Assembly: GCA_002070205.1 (NCBI GenBank)
Contig: MWCU01000035.1
Coordinates: 124,001 to 188,000, forward strand
DNA from: Firmicutes bacterium ADurb.Bin182
GTDB lineage: Bacteria; Bacillota; Clostridia; Christensenellales; CAG-138
Direction: 5' to 3'
DNA: 64,000 nt
Numbering within the stretch: position 1 is the stretch's first letter; each line of letters opens with the position of its first letter. Positions 45,931-54,786 of this stretch are shown here, piece by piece. Both the position numbers and the translations under genes were made by a program. The notes under the pieces are model-generated. The model saw only the letters and a program-made list of their open reading frames with translations. It was not told the DNA's origin and did no database searches.

Positions 45931-45950
45931 ATGCAATTGCATGTTTTTTT
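45931..45950 (+). terminator. Palindrome plus T-tract upstream of spoIVA
   Basis: ATGCAATTGCAT (45931-45942) is a perfect palindrome followed by GTTTTTTT. Placed right after the second repeat it gives a double terminator that isolates spoIVA from upstream transcription. Confidence 0.6.
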
Positions 45951-46017
45951 GAGAGTGGACATATATATTTAATGTTATTAAACGTCTGCCTTCAGCTATA
46001 TTAAAGGAGGAGTACCG

Positions 46018-47496
46018 ATGGATAGGCTGGAATTATACCGCGACATCGCCGAAAGAACTCAGGGAGATATATATATCGGTGTGGTGGGCCCCGTTAGAAC
46101 CGGAAAATCGACATTCATTAAGCGCTTTATGGACTTGCTCGCGCTGCCCGCTATTGAAAACGAATATATAAGGCAGCGCGTTATAGACGAACTGCCGCAG
46201 GCAGGTGCGGGCAAAACCATAATGACTACCCAGCCGAAATTTGTTCCGAATGAAGCCGTGCAGATCGAGCTTGACGAAAACACAATTTTCCGGCTACGCA
46301 TGGTGGATTGCGTGGGATATATGGTTCCGGGCGCAATGGGTTATATCGAAAACGAGGTTCCCCGCATGGTACGAACCCCCTGGTTCGATTATGACATTCC
46401 GTTTGAAGAAGCCGCCGAGATCGGAACACGAAAGGTCATTACGGATCATTCCACCATCGGTATCGTGATGACGACTGACGGAAGCATAACGCAAATTCCG
46501 CGCTCTTCTTATATCACCGCTGAGGAGCGCGTGATTTCGGAATTAAAGGAGTGCGGAAAGCCGTTTCTGATCGTTTTAAACAGCACGAATCCGAGATCCG
46601 AGGACGCCGTAAAGTTGCAGCAGGCTATGGAAGCTAAATACAATACGGCTGTAATCCTGATGGACGTAATGAACATGTCGCAGGATGAAGTAACCGGCTT
46701 GCTGGAGCAGGCCCTGATGGAATTCCCGATAAGAATGATCCACATTTCCATACCCGACTGGATGCAGGTTTTAAGGCAGGATCATTGGCTGATACAAAAA
46801 CTGATCCGCCCCTTGTCGGAAGGGTTGAACGAAGTCGGTAAAATGCGGGATTACGAAATACTGACCAACGGCTTAAGCAATATAGAAAACTTTGAGGAAC
46901 CCGGCGTTGACGCGGTCGAGTTCGGCACCGGAAACATAAACATAAGCATGAAACCGAATGCCAGCTTGTTTTACTCGATACTCAGCGAGGAATGCGGCTG
47001 CGAAGTCAAGGATGATTTTCAGCTGTTTGCAGCTATGAAAGACTTTGTTGCCGCGAAGAAGGAATACGATAAACTCTCCGATGCATTGTATAACGTCCAT
47101 AACGTCGGTTACGGAATAGTGTCGCCCGCGATGGATGAAATGGAACTTGATGTGCCTCAAATCGTTCAGCACGGGAGCCGTTTCGGAGTCAGGCTCAGGG
47201 CAAGGGCATCCGGAATCCATATGATCAGAGTGGATTTCGACTCGGAAATATCTCCTTTGATCGGGACCGAGGAGCAATCGGAGGAACTGGTTGATTACCT
47301 TGTGAATACATTTGAAAATGAACCCGATAAAATATGGCAGACTAATATATTCGGGAAACCGTTGTATGATCTGGTGCGAGACGGAATGAAGAATAAAGTC
47401 AGCAGGATGCCCGAAGAAGTGCAGCAAAAAATCCAGGAAACTCTGCAGCGGATAGTAAATGAAGGCTGCAACGGCTTGATTTGCATCATGCTATAA
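46018..47496 (+). CDS. spoIVA: Stage IV sporulation protein A, coat morphogenetic ATPase
   Basis: Cytoskeletal ATPase that polymerises on the forespore surface and forms the basement layer of the spore coat, 492 aa. The Walker A motif GPVRTGKST lies in the N-terminal domain, next to the family block TIMTTQPKFVPNEAV. Further family blocks are VDCVGYMVPGAMGY, GIVMTTDGSITQIPR and the C-terminal LDVPQIVQHGSRFGVRLRA. GGAGGAG precedes the ATG. Length and motifs are canonical. In B. subtilis it is a sigma-E gene; I could not pick out a clear sigma-E promoter. Its own terminator follows. Confidence 0.97.
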   Translation: MDRLELYRDIAERTQGDIYIGVVGPVRTGKSTFIKRFMDLLALPAIENEYIRQRVIDELPQAGAGKTIMTTQPKFVPNEAVQIELDENTIFRLRMVDCVGYMVPGAMGYIENEVPRMVRTPWFDYDIPFEEAAEIGTRKVITDHSTIGIVMTTDGSITQIPRSSYITAEERVISELKECGKPFLIVLNSTNPRSEDAVKLQQAMEAKYNTAVILMDVMNMSQDEVTGLLEQALMEFPIRMIHISIPDWMQVLRQDHWLIQKLIRPLSEGLNEVGKMRDYEILTNGLSNIENFEEPGVDAVEFGTGNINISMKPNASLFYSILSEECGCEVKDDFQLFAAMKDFVAAKKEYDKLSDALYNVHNVGYGIVSPAMDEMELDVPQIVQHGSRFGVRLRARASGIHMIRVDFDSEISPLIGTEEQSEELVDYLVNTFENEPDKIWQTNIFGKPLYDLVRDGMKNKVSRMPEEVQQKIQETLQRIVNEGCNGLICIML

Positions 47497-47555
47497 AGCA
47501 GAACAACAGGCAGCCGCCTGCTGCTCAATGTTCCGCGCATCGCGGGTTTCATAAC

Positions 47556-47600
47556 GCACGGGGGGAACTCATATTTTTGTCCCTCGTGCTGATTTTTTTT
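47556..47600 (+). terminator. Terminator after spoIVA
   Basis: GCACG plus G-run (47556-47565) pairs with CCCTCGTGC (47581-47589), with G-T pairs, and is followed by TGATTTTTTTT. Confidence 0.8.
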
Positions 47601-47630
47601 GCAGCGGTAAATTCGTACGCCTTTTTTTCA

Positions 47631-47680
47631 TTTACAAATCAATAAATTCTGTTATTATCAGGATAAACAGTTAATAACAG
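47631..47680 (+). promoter_or_regulatory. Promoter of the DUF4003 gene with overlapping 9-bp inverted repeat
   Basis: TTTACA (47631-47636), 16-bp spacer and TATTAT (47653-47658). CTGTTATTA (47649-47657) and TAATAACAG (47672-47680) form a perfect inverted repeat that covers the -10 and the start region, as an operator might. Confidence 0.5.
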
Positions 47681-47731
47681 AGCGGTAAAACAGCCATATG
47701 GGATTTCATTCAATGAGGGGATCGGGACACG

Positions 47732-48718
47732 ATGAGCGAGGGTTTTAGAAATAAAATAGACTTGATGGTCAGCAATCACAGGCTGCTTAAAAAGCTTGTT
47801 TGGGCGAACGGTTACGACCGATATTTTATAGCCATGTACTTTGCTCAAAGGGAATCGGAACCCGATATCCTGCGAATAAAGGAAATCAACCGATACACGA
47901 AAAAAAACACCGGTATATTCTCAGCTTTCAGGGCGGAATCAATGTATTTCGTTTCGGCTCTTTTATCAACCGAGCACGACTATTTTTCAAGGTTCCAGCA
48001 AATGCTGGATGCATACAAAATGCTGCGCGAAGCCGGATTTCGCACAAGCAGTTATCTTACGGCAGCGGCCTATGTGATTGCGTCAAGCAGCAGCGGTTCC
48101 GAATACGCTCAAGCAGTAAATAATATGCGCCGTTTATTTGACGATTTGAAGGCTGCGCACCCGTTGATAACGGGTTATGAAATATACGCATTGATCGCTG
48201 TTATTGCTGTTTCAAGTTCCGATATGAGCCTTGTCTCCGGCCGGATAGAATATTTGTTGGAAAAACTTAAAGCAGGCTTAAGCGTGTCCGGAAAACGCAG
48301 GATACTGCTGTCCGTTTGCGGCCTTTTGGCGCTTTCGCAAGAGGATCCGGATTTGATTTCAATAAAATTTCTCGATGCGGCAAAGCTTGTGCGTGCTCAA
48401 AAAGTGCGCCTCGAGTTCGGAAGTTGTTTAACGCTTGCGTCCATTTGCTTATTGAGAAACAACGCAGGTGAGGATATTGCTCAGATAATCGAAAATGAAA
48501 AGTACTTGAAGAACTTTAGAGGGTTCGGCATTTTTCCATTGGGAAGGGAACTGCGTTTTTCGCTCCTCGGCAATTTGCTGCTTTCTGAGACAAACAAACC
48601 CGGAATTGTGTCGACAGCCGGGGCCGCAACACATTTGATTGGACTGATAGCGGCGCAGCAAGCGGCAACGATCGCCGCCTCAGCGGCCGCGGCTGCGGTT
48701 TCGTCCTCGTCTCATTGA
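47732..48718 (+). CDS. DUF4003 family protein
   Basis: 328 aa, predicted cytosolic and mostly helical, resembling DUF4003 proteins, which end in an Ala/Ser-rich hydrophobic tail (here AAQQAATIAASAAAAAVSSSSH). Function is not known. Visible features: an N-terminal helical region (YDRYFIAMYFAQRES), a repeated helical middle part, and a Gly/Ala-rich C-terminus that could bury in a membrane or assemble. It has its own promoter and follows spoIVA after a terminator. Confidence 0.75.
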   Translation: MSEGFRNKIDLMVSNHRLLKKLVWANGYDRYFIAMYFAQRESEPDILRIKEINRYTKKNTGIFSAFRAESMYFVSALLSTEHDYFSRFQQMLDAYKMLREAGFRTSSYLTAAAYVIASSSSGSEYAQAVNNMRRLFDDLKAAHPLITGYEIYALIAVIAVSSSDMSLVSGRIEYLLEKLKAGLSVSGKRRILLSVCGLLALSQEDPDLISIKFLDAAKLVRAQKVRLEFGSCLTLASICLLRNNAGEDIAQIIENEKYLKNFRGFGIFPLGRELRFSLLGNLLLSETNKPGIVSTAGAATHLIGLIAAQQAATIAASAAAAAVSSSSH

Positions 48719-48741
48719 ACAATAAGTTCAGTTGGACCATA

Positions 48742-48758
48742 AAAGGAACGCTTCCTTT
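48742..48758 (+). terminator. Weak terminator-like hairpin after the DUF4003 gene
   Basis: AAAGGAA (48742-48748) and TTCCTTT (48752-48758) around CGC. The T-run is only the end of the arm, so termination would be weak. Confidence 0.4.
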
Positions 48759-48846
48759 AATATGAGATACTGCTCTGTATCGCATCTGCCCGGGCGGACA
48801 GATATGTTCTGCAGGGAAAACAATTTACAAAAGCACGGAGAAAAAC

Positions 48847-49455
48847 ATGGAAGTATTCAAATACGGTGAAGCGGAAACAGATTATCTGAAAAAACGGGAT
48901 AAGAAACTGGCTGCGGCCATCGAGCGGATCGGCAAAATCGAGCGGAAGGTCATGCCCGATATATTTTGCGCGCTTGTAAGCAGCATAGTCAGCCAGCAAA
49001 TATCCAATAAAGCGGCCGCAACGGTTTGGAACAGATTGTTTCAGCTTTCGGGCGGTATGACTGCCGAAAACATTAACGGCTTAAGCACCGAAAGCATACA
49101 AAAATGCGGAATGAGCATGCGAAAAGCGGATTATATAAAAGGTATAGCTTCAGCCGTTGCCCGCGGAGAATTGGACCTGAACAGACTCACGCAATTACCC
49201 GATGACGAGATAATCGATGTACTTACCAAACTAAAAGGTATCGGCGTCTGGACTGCCGAGATGCTTTTGATTTTTTCGTTGCAGCGCCCGAACGTATTGA
49301 GCTTTGACGACCTTGGCATAAAGCGCGGCTTATGCATTTTACACGGTCATAAAAGCAAAAGCATTGACAGGATTACATTTAATAAATACAAAGACAGATA
49401 TTCTCCGTATTGTTCGGTTGCGTCTTTGTATCTTTGGGCGGTCAGCTCTGAGTGA
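48847..49455 (+). CDS. DNA-3-methyladenine glycosylase II family (HhH-GPD)
   Basis: Base-excision enzyme removing alkylated purines, AlkA-like, 202 aa. The helix-hairpin-helix LKGIGVWTAEMLLIFSL is followed by the catalytic Asp in VLSFDDLGIKRG, the AlkA-type arrangement. QQISNKAAATVWNRL is typical of the N-terminal region of this compact version. The N-terminal beta domain of E. coli AlkA is missing, as in many bacterial homologues. It overlaps the next gene by 4 bp. Confidence 0.9.
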   Translation: MEVFKYGEAETDYLKKRDKKLAAAIERIGKIERKVMPDIFCALVSSIVSQQISNKAAATVWNRLFQLSGGMTAENINGLSTESIQKCGMSMRKADYIKGIASAVARGELDLNRLTQLPDDEIIDVLTKLKGIGVWTAEMLLIFSLQRPNVLSFDDLGIKRGLCILHGHKSKSIDRITFNKYKDRYSPYCSVASLYLWAVSSE

Positions 49456-50318
49456 GCAAAGCCTCGGACAACCGTATGGAAAAAACAGACAATGTGGAGG
49501 AATGCGCCAAACTTATGGAAACCGTGTTTTATAATATTATTGACCGCGTAAAAGCATTGCGGGAAGTTCGGTCGATCGGCGTAAGCGGCGGTAATATCTT
49601 CTTGCCCAAACCGGGTGAGGGGGACGTCGATGTCTTTATATATTGCAGCGATATACCGCCCTCCGAATCAAGGCAGGATGTTATTACCAAAACAAGCAAA
49701 ACCTCAGGATACAGGACAGACGTTTTCAAAGGCGGGTTTTGGGGAACAGGAGACCTTGTGATCATAAGCGGCGTCGAAATCTGGCTGATGTATTTTATTG
49801 AAGAAGAAACATCTGCGTTCATCGATTCCGTCCTGAACGGAGACTATCCGGACAGGCTTGAAAATTATTTTTATCCTGTCGGCCGCTGCGCTATGCTTAA
49901 AGATATCCGCATCTTGTATGATAAAAATGATTTTTTAAGCTCGATGAAACAAAAACTGAGTTTATATCCCGGCTCCCTTGCTGTAAAAATGACGCGGCAT
50001 CATATGACCGCTCTTGAAGACACAGAGGATCTTATTCGCGCCGTTGAAAGAAAAGACGTTCTTTTTTATCATTTCGCCTTGGATATTGCGCTGGATCATT
50101 TTCTGCAGGCGCTGTTTTCAATAAACAAGATCTATTTCCCAAGCAGAAAAAGATCCCTTTCCTATATTGCCGGCTTTGCGTTGAAGCCGGACATGTGCGA
50201 ACAAAGATTATCTCAGGTTACAGCCATGGGCGGTCATGCCGAAGGGTTAAAGGACTCATATGAGATTTGGAGAAAACTTACGGATGAACTTAAAAACCTT
50301 ACCGAACGTCTCTATTGA
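49452..50318 (+). CDS. Nucleotidyltransferase-like protein
   Basis: 288 aa. An N-terminal nucleotidyltransferase domain with the pattern GVSGGNIFLPKPGEGDVDVF (glycine motif followed by D-x-D metal ligands) precedes a helical C-terminal domain (about 160-285; MTRHHMTALEDTEDLI, DIALDHFLQALFSINKIYFPSRKR) like that seen in DUF4037-type proteins. GTG 49452 overlaps the glycosylase stop. The substrate is unknown; resistance-type adenylyltransferases share the fold but nothing here shows such a role. Confidence 0.72.
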   Translation: MSKASDNRMEKTDNVEECAKLMETVFYNIIDRVKALREVRSIGVSGGNIFLPKPGEGDVDVFIYCSDIPPSESRQDVITKTSKTSGYRTDVFKGGFWGTGDLVIISGVEIWLMYFIEEETSAFIDSVLNGDYPDRLENYFYPVGRCAMLKDIRILYDKNDFLSSMKQKLSLYPGSLAVKMTRHHMTALEDTEDLIRAVERKDVLFYHFALDIALDHFLQALFSINKIYFPSRKRSLSYIAGFALKPDMCEQRLSQVTAMGGHAEGLKDSYEIWRKLTDELKNLTERLY

Positions 50319-50451
50319 TTGATCCTAAAGAATGACCGGCGTGTTGATCGGCTGCAACAGCGAACCGGAATATGATCTGGTAGCCATACGCATTTTATTT
50401 GGCGACATAAAGCTGTATATCCTTATCTTTAAGCACTCTATCCCTGTAAGC

Positions 50452-50498
50452 GAAAAAAAGAGAGAAAGTCTGATTTTATCGGACTTTCTCTGCTTTTT
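50452..50498 (-). terminator. Terminator of tRNA-Pro, usable on both strands
   Basis: AGAGAAAGTC (50461-50470) and GACTTTCTCT (50482-50491) form a perfect 10-bp stem with an 11-nt loop. On the minus strand it is followed by a run of T (forward A7, 50453-50459), and on the plus strand by TGCTTTTT. Confidence 0.85.
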
Positions 50499-50500
50499 AA

Positions 50501-50577
50501 TGGTCTGGGTGAGAAGATTTGAACTTCCGGCCTCTTGAACCCCATTCAAGCACGCTACCAAACTGCGCCACACCCAG
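50501..50577 (-). tRNA. tRNA-Pro (anticodon GGG)
   Basis: The minus strand folds as a 77-nt cloverleaf with CCA encoded. The acceptor CTGGGTG pairs perfectly with CACCCAG, discriminator A. D-arm GCGC...GCGT; the anticodon arm CTTGA-ATGGGGT-TCAAG gives anticodon GGG (forward 50541-50543); the T-arm contains TTCAAAT. A second proline tRNA (UGG) lies at 61480. Confidence 0.93.
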
Positions 50578-50718
50578 ATAGTTAAAAACCCTGTTTATTA
50601 TAAATGGCACGAAAGTAATATTAGCATCATAAGAGTTTTTTGTCAAGGTTTTTAACGGCAGTGACAGCGTGACGTTTTCTATATATTCTTTTCTAATGGA
50701 CTTTGTAAAAATTAACTA

Positions 50719-50747
50719 TTGACAAAGCGGTTAATTAATTTTATTAT
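50719..50747 (+). promoter_or_regulatory. Promoter of the copper locus
   Basis: Perfect TTGACA (50719-50724), 17-bp spacer and TATTAT (50742-50747), one of the best sigma-A promoters in the window. A CsoR operator lies at its start site. Confidence 0.75.
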
Positions 50748-50750
50748 TTA

Positions 50751-50769
50751 TATACCCAACGGGGGTATA
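50751..50769 (+). promoter_or_regulatory. CsoR (copper-sensing repressor) operator
   Basis: TATACCC-AACGG-GGGTATA: a perfect 7-bp inverted repeat with a 5-bp centre, closely matching the known CsoR box of Firmicutes copZA promoters. It sits 3 bp after the -10 box, so bound CsoR would block transcription initiation. Confidence 0.85.
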
Positions 50770-50773
50770 GTAT

Positions 50774-50962
50774 ATGAAGAAATTGAGATGTACGTAAAGA
50801 ACCGATATTATATAAGATCAGTGTAACCATTATACAAAAACCTCTCGTTAAGCAGAAACTTAATATTAATCTGTTTGACGGGAATGAATGTTTAGAAGAA
50901 CAAGTTCGCGGATAAAGGGAATGATAGAGAATGATATCTATTATGACGACATCCTCATCGGA
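50774..50962 (+). pseudogene. Remnant of csoR, frameshifted and truncated
   Basis: Between the CsoR box and copA, two frames together spell a CsoR-like core. LEEQVRG is read from 50892, then after a 1-nt frame change (at 50910-50912, followed by stop TAA in the first frame) IKGMIENDIYYDDIL is read to about 50956. In real CsoR this is ...IEGQVRGIKGMIEND-x-YCDDIL; the conserved copper-ligand Cys is Tyr here. The C-terminal half with the His and second Cys ligands is not recognisable. An ATG at 50774 (MKKLRCT then stop) may be the old start. Confidence 0.72.
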
Positions 50963-51058
50963 AATCCTCGGTTCGCCGGCACCGGATTTTGCAGGCTGAT
51001 TAGTGCCGGAAAATATAAATGAATGATGTTCAAACACATAGAAAGGGTAAAAGACCTC

Positions 51059-53527
51059 ATGAACAAAGAGACATTAAAAATAAGCGGCATGACATGCGCG
51101 GCATGCGCTCAAAGAATAGAGAAAGCAGTCGGTAAAATCGACGGCGTAGCAAGTGCGTCCGTTAATTTCGCCACAGAGAAATTATCCGTTGAATTTGACG
51201 ATCAGAAGGTTTCAAAGGACAGGTTCCGCGAGACTATTGAGAAAATCGGTTACGGAATACAGGAAGAAACCGTTAAAAGAAACGTAACTATTCCCATTGG
51301 CGGAATGACATGCGCCGCATGCGCTCAAAGAATCGAAAAAGCTCTAGGCAAAACGGAAGGCGTATCGCGCGTTTCCGTAAACTTTGCGACGGAGAAAGCG
51401 ACGGTTGAATATGACCCGCAGCGTACAAAGCTTTCCGCTCTCAAAAGCACTATAGAAAAGGCCGGATATAAAGCGCTGGAAATCGAGAAAAAAGCAGCGG
51501 TCGACGAAGATAAGATACGTAAGCAAAAAGAAATCAAAACACTTTGGACCAAGTTCATCGTATCCGCCGTTTTCGGCATCCCGCTTCTTTACCTTGCGAT
51601 GGGTTCCATGATCTGGTGGCTGCCGTTTCCCATCCCGGCATTTCTTGAACCGATGCAGTACCCCCTGACTTACGCTATCGTTCAGATACTGCTGACACTT
51701 CCGATCGTTATAGCCGGACATAAATTTTATTCTGTCGGTTTCAAAGCGTTGATTCAAAGAAGTCCGAATATGGATTCATTGATTGCGATCGGTACGTCCG
51801 CAGCTATCGTTTACAGCCTTTACTCGGTATACCAGATCAGTATCGGGAACTTCGGAGCCGTAGAAGGACTGTATTTCGAAACAGCCGGAGTCATCATAAC
51901 GCTGATATTGCTTGGCAAGTCTTTGGAGGCTGTTTCAAAAAGCAAAACGTCGGATGCTATTAAAAAGCTGATGGGACTTGCGCCGAAAACTGCGATCGTA
52001 ATCCAGGACGGAAAAGAGATCGAACTCCCAATAGACGAAGTAGAGATCGGCGATGTGATCGTTGTGAAACCCGGTGAAAAAATACCGGTCGACGGCGAAG
52101 TACTCGAAGGAAATACATCGATCGATGAATCAATGCTGACAGGCGAAAGCATGCCGATCGATAAAAAGGCCGGTGATAAGGTTTACGCTGCAAGCATCAA
52201 CAAAAACGGATCGATCCGGTTCAAAGCGACAAAAGTAGGCGGAGATACGGCCCTTGCCCAAATCATTAAACTGGTCGAAGACGCGCAGGGTTCCAAAGCG
52301 CCCATCGCTCAGATGGCCGATATCGTTTCAGGGTATTTTGTACCGATCGTATGCGCGATCGCCGTGATCGCGTTCATCGCGTGGATGATCGGAGGCCAGA
52401 CTCTGATATTCAGCCTGACGATTTTCATTGCCGTATTGGTCATCGCATGCCCTTGCGCGCTGGGTCTTGCCACGCCGACTGCCATAATGGTCGGTACGGG
52501 AAAAGGCGCGGAATACGGAATTTTGATAAAGGGCGGGGAAGCCTTGGAGACTGCGCATAAAATCAATACGATCGTATTCGATAAGACCGGCACCATCACG
52601 GAAGGCAAACCCGAGGTAACGGATATCATCACAGCGGAAGGCATTACCGAGGAAAGGCTTCTTCAAATCGCGGCTTCCGCGGAAAAAGGTTCGGAGCATC
52701 CTTTGGGAGAGGCTATCGTTCGGGGAGCGGAAAAAGCGAATTTACAAATGCTGAAACCGGATAAATTTGAGGCGATACCGGGTCACGGTATCGAGGTCGA
52801 GATAAACGGGTCCCACACGCTGATAGGAAACCGGAAGCTTATGGATTTACGAAATATCTCGATGCAGGAGCTTGAAAAGGAATCCGACCGGCTTGCCGGC
52901 GAAGGAAAAACCCCGATGTATATCGCGATAGATAATAGACTGTCCGGCATAATCGCGGTGGCGGACGTCGTAAAGGAAAGCAGCGCAAAAGCCATCAAAA
53001 AGCTTCAATCGATGGGCATCGAGGTCGCGATGATCACGGGTGATAACCGCAAAACCGCGGAAGCTATCGCAAAACAGGTCGGTATCACCAAAGTGCTTGC
53101 CGAGGTGCTCCCGCAGGATAAATCCAACGAGGTCAAAAAACTTCAGGCCGAGGGCAAAAAGGTATCCATGGTGGGCGACGGTATAAACGATGCTCCCGCG
53201 CTTGCTCAGGCGGATATCGGCATCGCGATAGGTTCAGGGACTGACGTCGCCATGGAATCAGCGGATATCGTGCTTATGAGAAGCGACCTTATGGACGTTC
53301 CGACGGCTATCCAGCTTTCAAGAAGCACTATCAGGAACATCAAGCAGAACCTGTTCTGGGCATTTGGGTACAATGTACTCGGGATCCCGATCGCAGCCGG
53401 CGTGTTGTATCTTTTCGGCGGCCCGCTGCTCAACCCGATATTTGCCGCTGCAGCCATGTCCATGAGCTCGGTCTCGGTTCTTACGAACGCGCTGCGGCTG
53501 AAAAGGTTCAAGCCCTATCATGCTTGA
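51059..53527 (+). CDS. copA: Copper-translocating P-type ATPase
   Basis: Cu(I) exporter of the P1B-1 ATPase family, 822 aa. Two N-terminal heavy-metal domains each carry GMTCAACA (Cys13/Cys16 and Cys85/Cys88). Then eight transmembrane helices with the copper-path motif [13 protein letters not shown], phosphorylation site DKTGT, TGES in the actuator domain, [11 protein letters not shown] and the C-terminal [19 protein letters not shown] 51059 is preferred (GAAAGGG about 11 nt upstream); an in-frame ATG at 51023 is possible. It is controlled by the upstream CsoR-box promoter and ends 25 bp before an RseC-like gene. Confidence 0.96.
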   Translation: MNKETLKISGMTCAACAQRIEKAVGKIDGVASASVNFATEKLSVEFDDQKVSKDRFRETIEKIGYGIQEETVKRNVTIPIGGMTCAACAQRIEKALGKTEGVSRVSVNFATEKATVEYDPQRTKLSALKSTIEKAGYKALEIEKKAAVDEDKIRKQKEIKTLWTKFIVSAVFGIPLLYLAMGSMIWWLPFPIPAFLEPMQYPLTYAIVQILLTLPIVIAGHKFYSVGFKALIQRSPNMDSLIAIGTSAAIVYSLYSVYQISIGNFGAVEGLYFETAGVIITLILLGKSLEAVSKSKTSDAIKKLMGLAPKTAIVIQDGKEIELPIDEVEIGDVIVVKPGEKIPVDGEVLEGNTSIDESMLTGESMPIDKKAGDKVYAASINKNGSIRFKATKVGGDTALAQIIKLVEDAQGSKAPIAQMADIVSGYFVPIVCAIAVIAFIAWMIGGQTLIFSLTIFIAVLVIACPCALGLATPTAIMVGTGKGAEYGILIKGGEALETAHKINTIVFDKTGTITEGKPEVTDIITAEGITEERLLQIAASAEKGSEHPLGEAIVRGAEKANLQMLKPDKFEAIPGHGIEVEINGSHTLIGNRKLMDLRNISMQELEKESDRLAGEGKTPMYIAIDNRLSGIIAVADVVKESSAKAIKKLQSMGIEVAMITGDNRKTAEAIAKQVGITKVLAEVLPQDKSNEVKKLQAEGKKVSMVGDGINDAPALAQADIGIAIGSGTDVAMESADIVLMRSDLMDVPTAIQLSRSTIRNIKQNLFWAFGYNVLGIPIAAGVLYLFGGPLLNPIFAAAAMSMSSVSVLTNALRLKRFKPYHA

Positions 53528-53552
53528 AAAACAAACACAAAGGAGGACGGCT

Positions 53553-53945
53553 ATGAAAAAGCAGACCGCAAAAGTTGTTAAAATTATTGATGCGAATTTC
53601 GCAGAAGTGGAAGTGAGAGTCGCTCCTCTTGAAGTGCACGATTGCTGCGGCGGGCAGCAGAAGCCATCCTTCATCCATATGAGAGCGCGCAACGATGCGG
53701 ATGCCGCATTGGGGGATGTGGTAACGGTAGAAAGCGACCGGGATATAAGTTTGGGATTTATTGTGCTGGTATTTGCCGTCATGTTTATTTTACTGATTGC
53801 GGGCTACATGCTATGGGAGCCGTGGGGCGGATTCCTTCCCCTGATCGTTATACCGGTAATATGGCAGATCGGAAAGCATAGGGCAAAATCCGATACGGTA
53901 CGAATCATTGCTAAATCAGACAATAAAACAGGAGAAAAATCATGA
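53553..53945 (+). CDS. RseC/MucC-like membrane protein
   Basis: 130 aa. An N-terminal small beta domain with a vicinal Cys31-Cys32 (EVHDCCGGQQ) is followed by MRARNDADAALGDVVTVE and two transmembrane helices (about 66-88 and 92-110), then a basic tail: the layout of the RseC/MucC (SoxR-reducing-system) family, whose members have N-terminal cysteines and two helices. AAAGGAGG precedes the ATG. It is probably co-transcribed with copA and overlaps the next gene by 4 bp. A link to membrane redox or metal handling is inferred. Confidence 0.75.
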   Translation: MKKQTAKVVKIIDANFAEVEVRVAPLEVHDCCGGQQKPSFIHMRARNDADAALGDVVTVESDRDISLGFIVLVFAVMFILLIAGYMLWEPWGGFLPLIVIPVIWQIGKHRAKSDTVRIIAKSDNKTGEKS

Positions 53946-54613
53946 AAAAGAAAATTATGCTTATTGCGCTCGCTATAACGGCGATTCCGATACTTGCGGC
54001 ATGCAGGCAAACGGATATTATTGGAAACACTTCCATCAAGTCGTTTGAAGCGGTAATACAGGCGGGAGGCGGCAGCATTGCGCCGGACGATCAAATCGGG
54101 GGCTGGGCTTTGACAGCTCCGGACGGTACCTCAAGGTTTGTCTGGAGCAGGGATTTCAGCAAAACCGAATTTGACATTATGGTTGAGACCGATGTGCAGC
54201 CTTTTATCAATGCCGGCCTTGACAAAAGCAAGCTTCCCGATGGAATGGTTTCCGGCGATAAGATCGTCGTCGGAACGGATCTCGGCAGCGATGAGCTGAA
54301 ATATGAAGGCGATACCACTCCGATAGCGTCATACGAAAAAATCGTTGAGCTCTATCGCGAATACATAGGATATCATGCGGCTTTGGATCATTATGGAGTC
54401 GACTTGACGGGCGGAAACATGTTTGAATGGGCGAAGGATATGAGAAAAAACGATAAGGATATCGTGTTTGTATTAGACCCTGAGGTATTTTTAAATGCGG
54501 GCGTTGACCCGGCCAAGGTTGAAGGATGGTTATTCGCTAAAGTAAGTAAAATGGATGAAAAAGGCAGACCCGTTGAAGTGGATAAGTTTTTAAAACCGTT
54601 CGATATTAAGTGA
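53942..54613 (+). CDS. Lipoprotein with internal duplication, unknown function
   Basis: 223 aa. Signal peptide with lipobox LAAC (Cys21) predicts anchoring on the outer face of the membrane. Residues 84-98 (DVQPFINAGLDKSKL) and 179-193 (DPEVFLNAGVDPAKV) are clearly related, which suggests two copies of a subdomain. A third feature is an aromatic, acidic middle part (YEKIVELYREYIGYHAALDHYG). It starts in the ATGA overlap with the RseC-like gene. I recognise no family. A strong terminator follows, so copA-rseC-lipoprotein is likely one transcript. Confidence 0.8.
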   Translation: MKKKIMLIALAITAIPILAACRQTDIIGNTSIKSFEAVIQAGGGSIAPDDQIGGWALTAPDGTSRFVWSRDFSKTEFDIMVETDVQPFINAGLDKSKLPDGMVSGDKIVVGTDLGSDELKYEGDTTPIASYEKIVELYREYIGYHAALDHYGVDLTGGNMFEWAKDMRKNDKDIVFVLDPEVFLNAGVDPAKVEGWLFAKVSKMDEKGRPVEVDKFLKPFDIK

Positions 54614-54656
54614 AAATCAGGCAAGAATTACTAAAACGGTATCGAATATCTCTCTC

Positions 54657-54686
54657 AGAGGAGCGGCTGCTCCTCTTTTTGTTTCT
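54657..54686 (+). terminator. Terminator of the copA operon
   Basis: AGAGGAGC (54657-54664) and GCTCCTCT (54669-54676) around GGCT, followed by TTTTGTTTC. Confidence 0.88.
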
Positions 54687-54768
54687 TTATAGCTGCGAAG
54701 CTTAATTTATCTTGAGTATAACTGAGGCTCTGCCGAATAAGCTGCTTGCTGTTGATAATTCTTGAGGA

Positions 54769-54786
54769 GAGCTGTGAAAACAGCTC
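54769..54786 (+). other. GNRA-tetraloop hairpin in the leader of the Cys/His-rich membrane protein gene
   Basis: GAGCTGT (54769-54775), GAAA loop and ACAGCTC (54780-54786): a perfect 7-bp stem without a T-tract. It lies about 58 nt before the ribosome site of the next gene. No known riboswitch was recognised. Confidence 0.4.

Noticed and set aside
45752-45952. 66-aa frame in the hairpin region before spoIVA
   Set aside because: It spans several strong stem-loops and a terminator and has no ribosome site.
50332-50538. 68-aa frame over the tRNA-Pro terminator
   Set aside because: It overlaps a bidirectional terminator and a tRNA gene.
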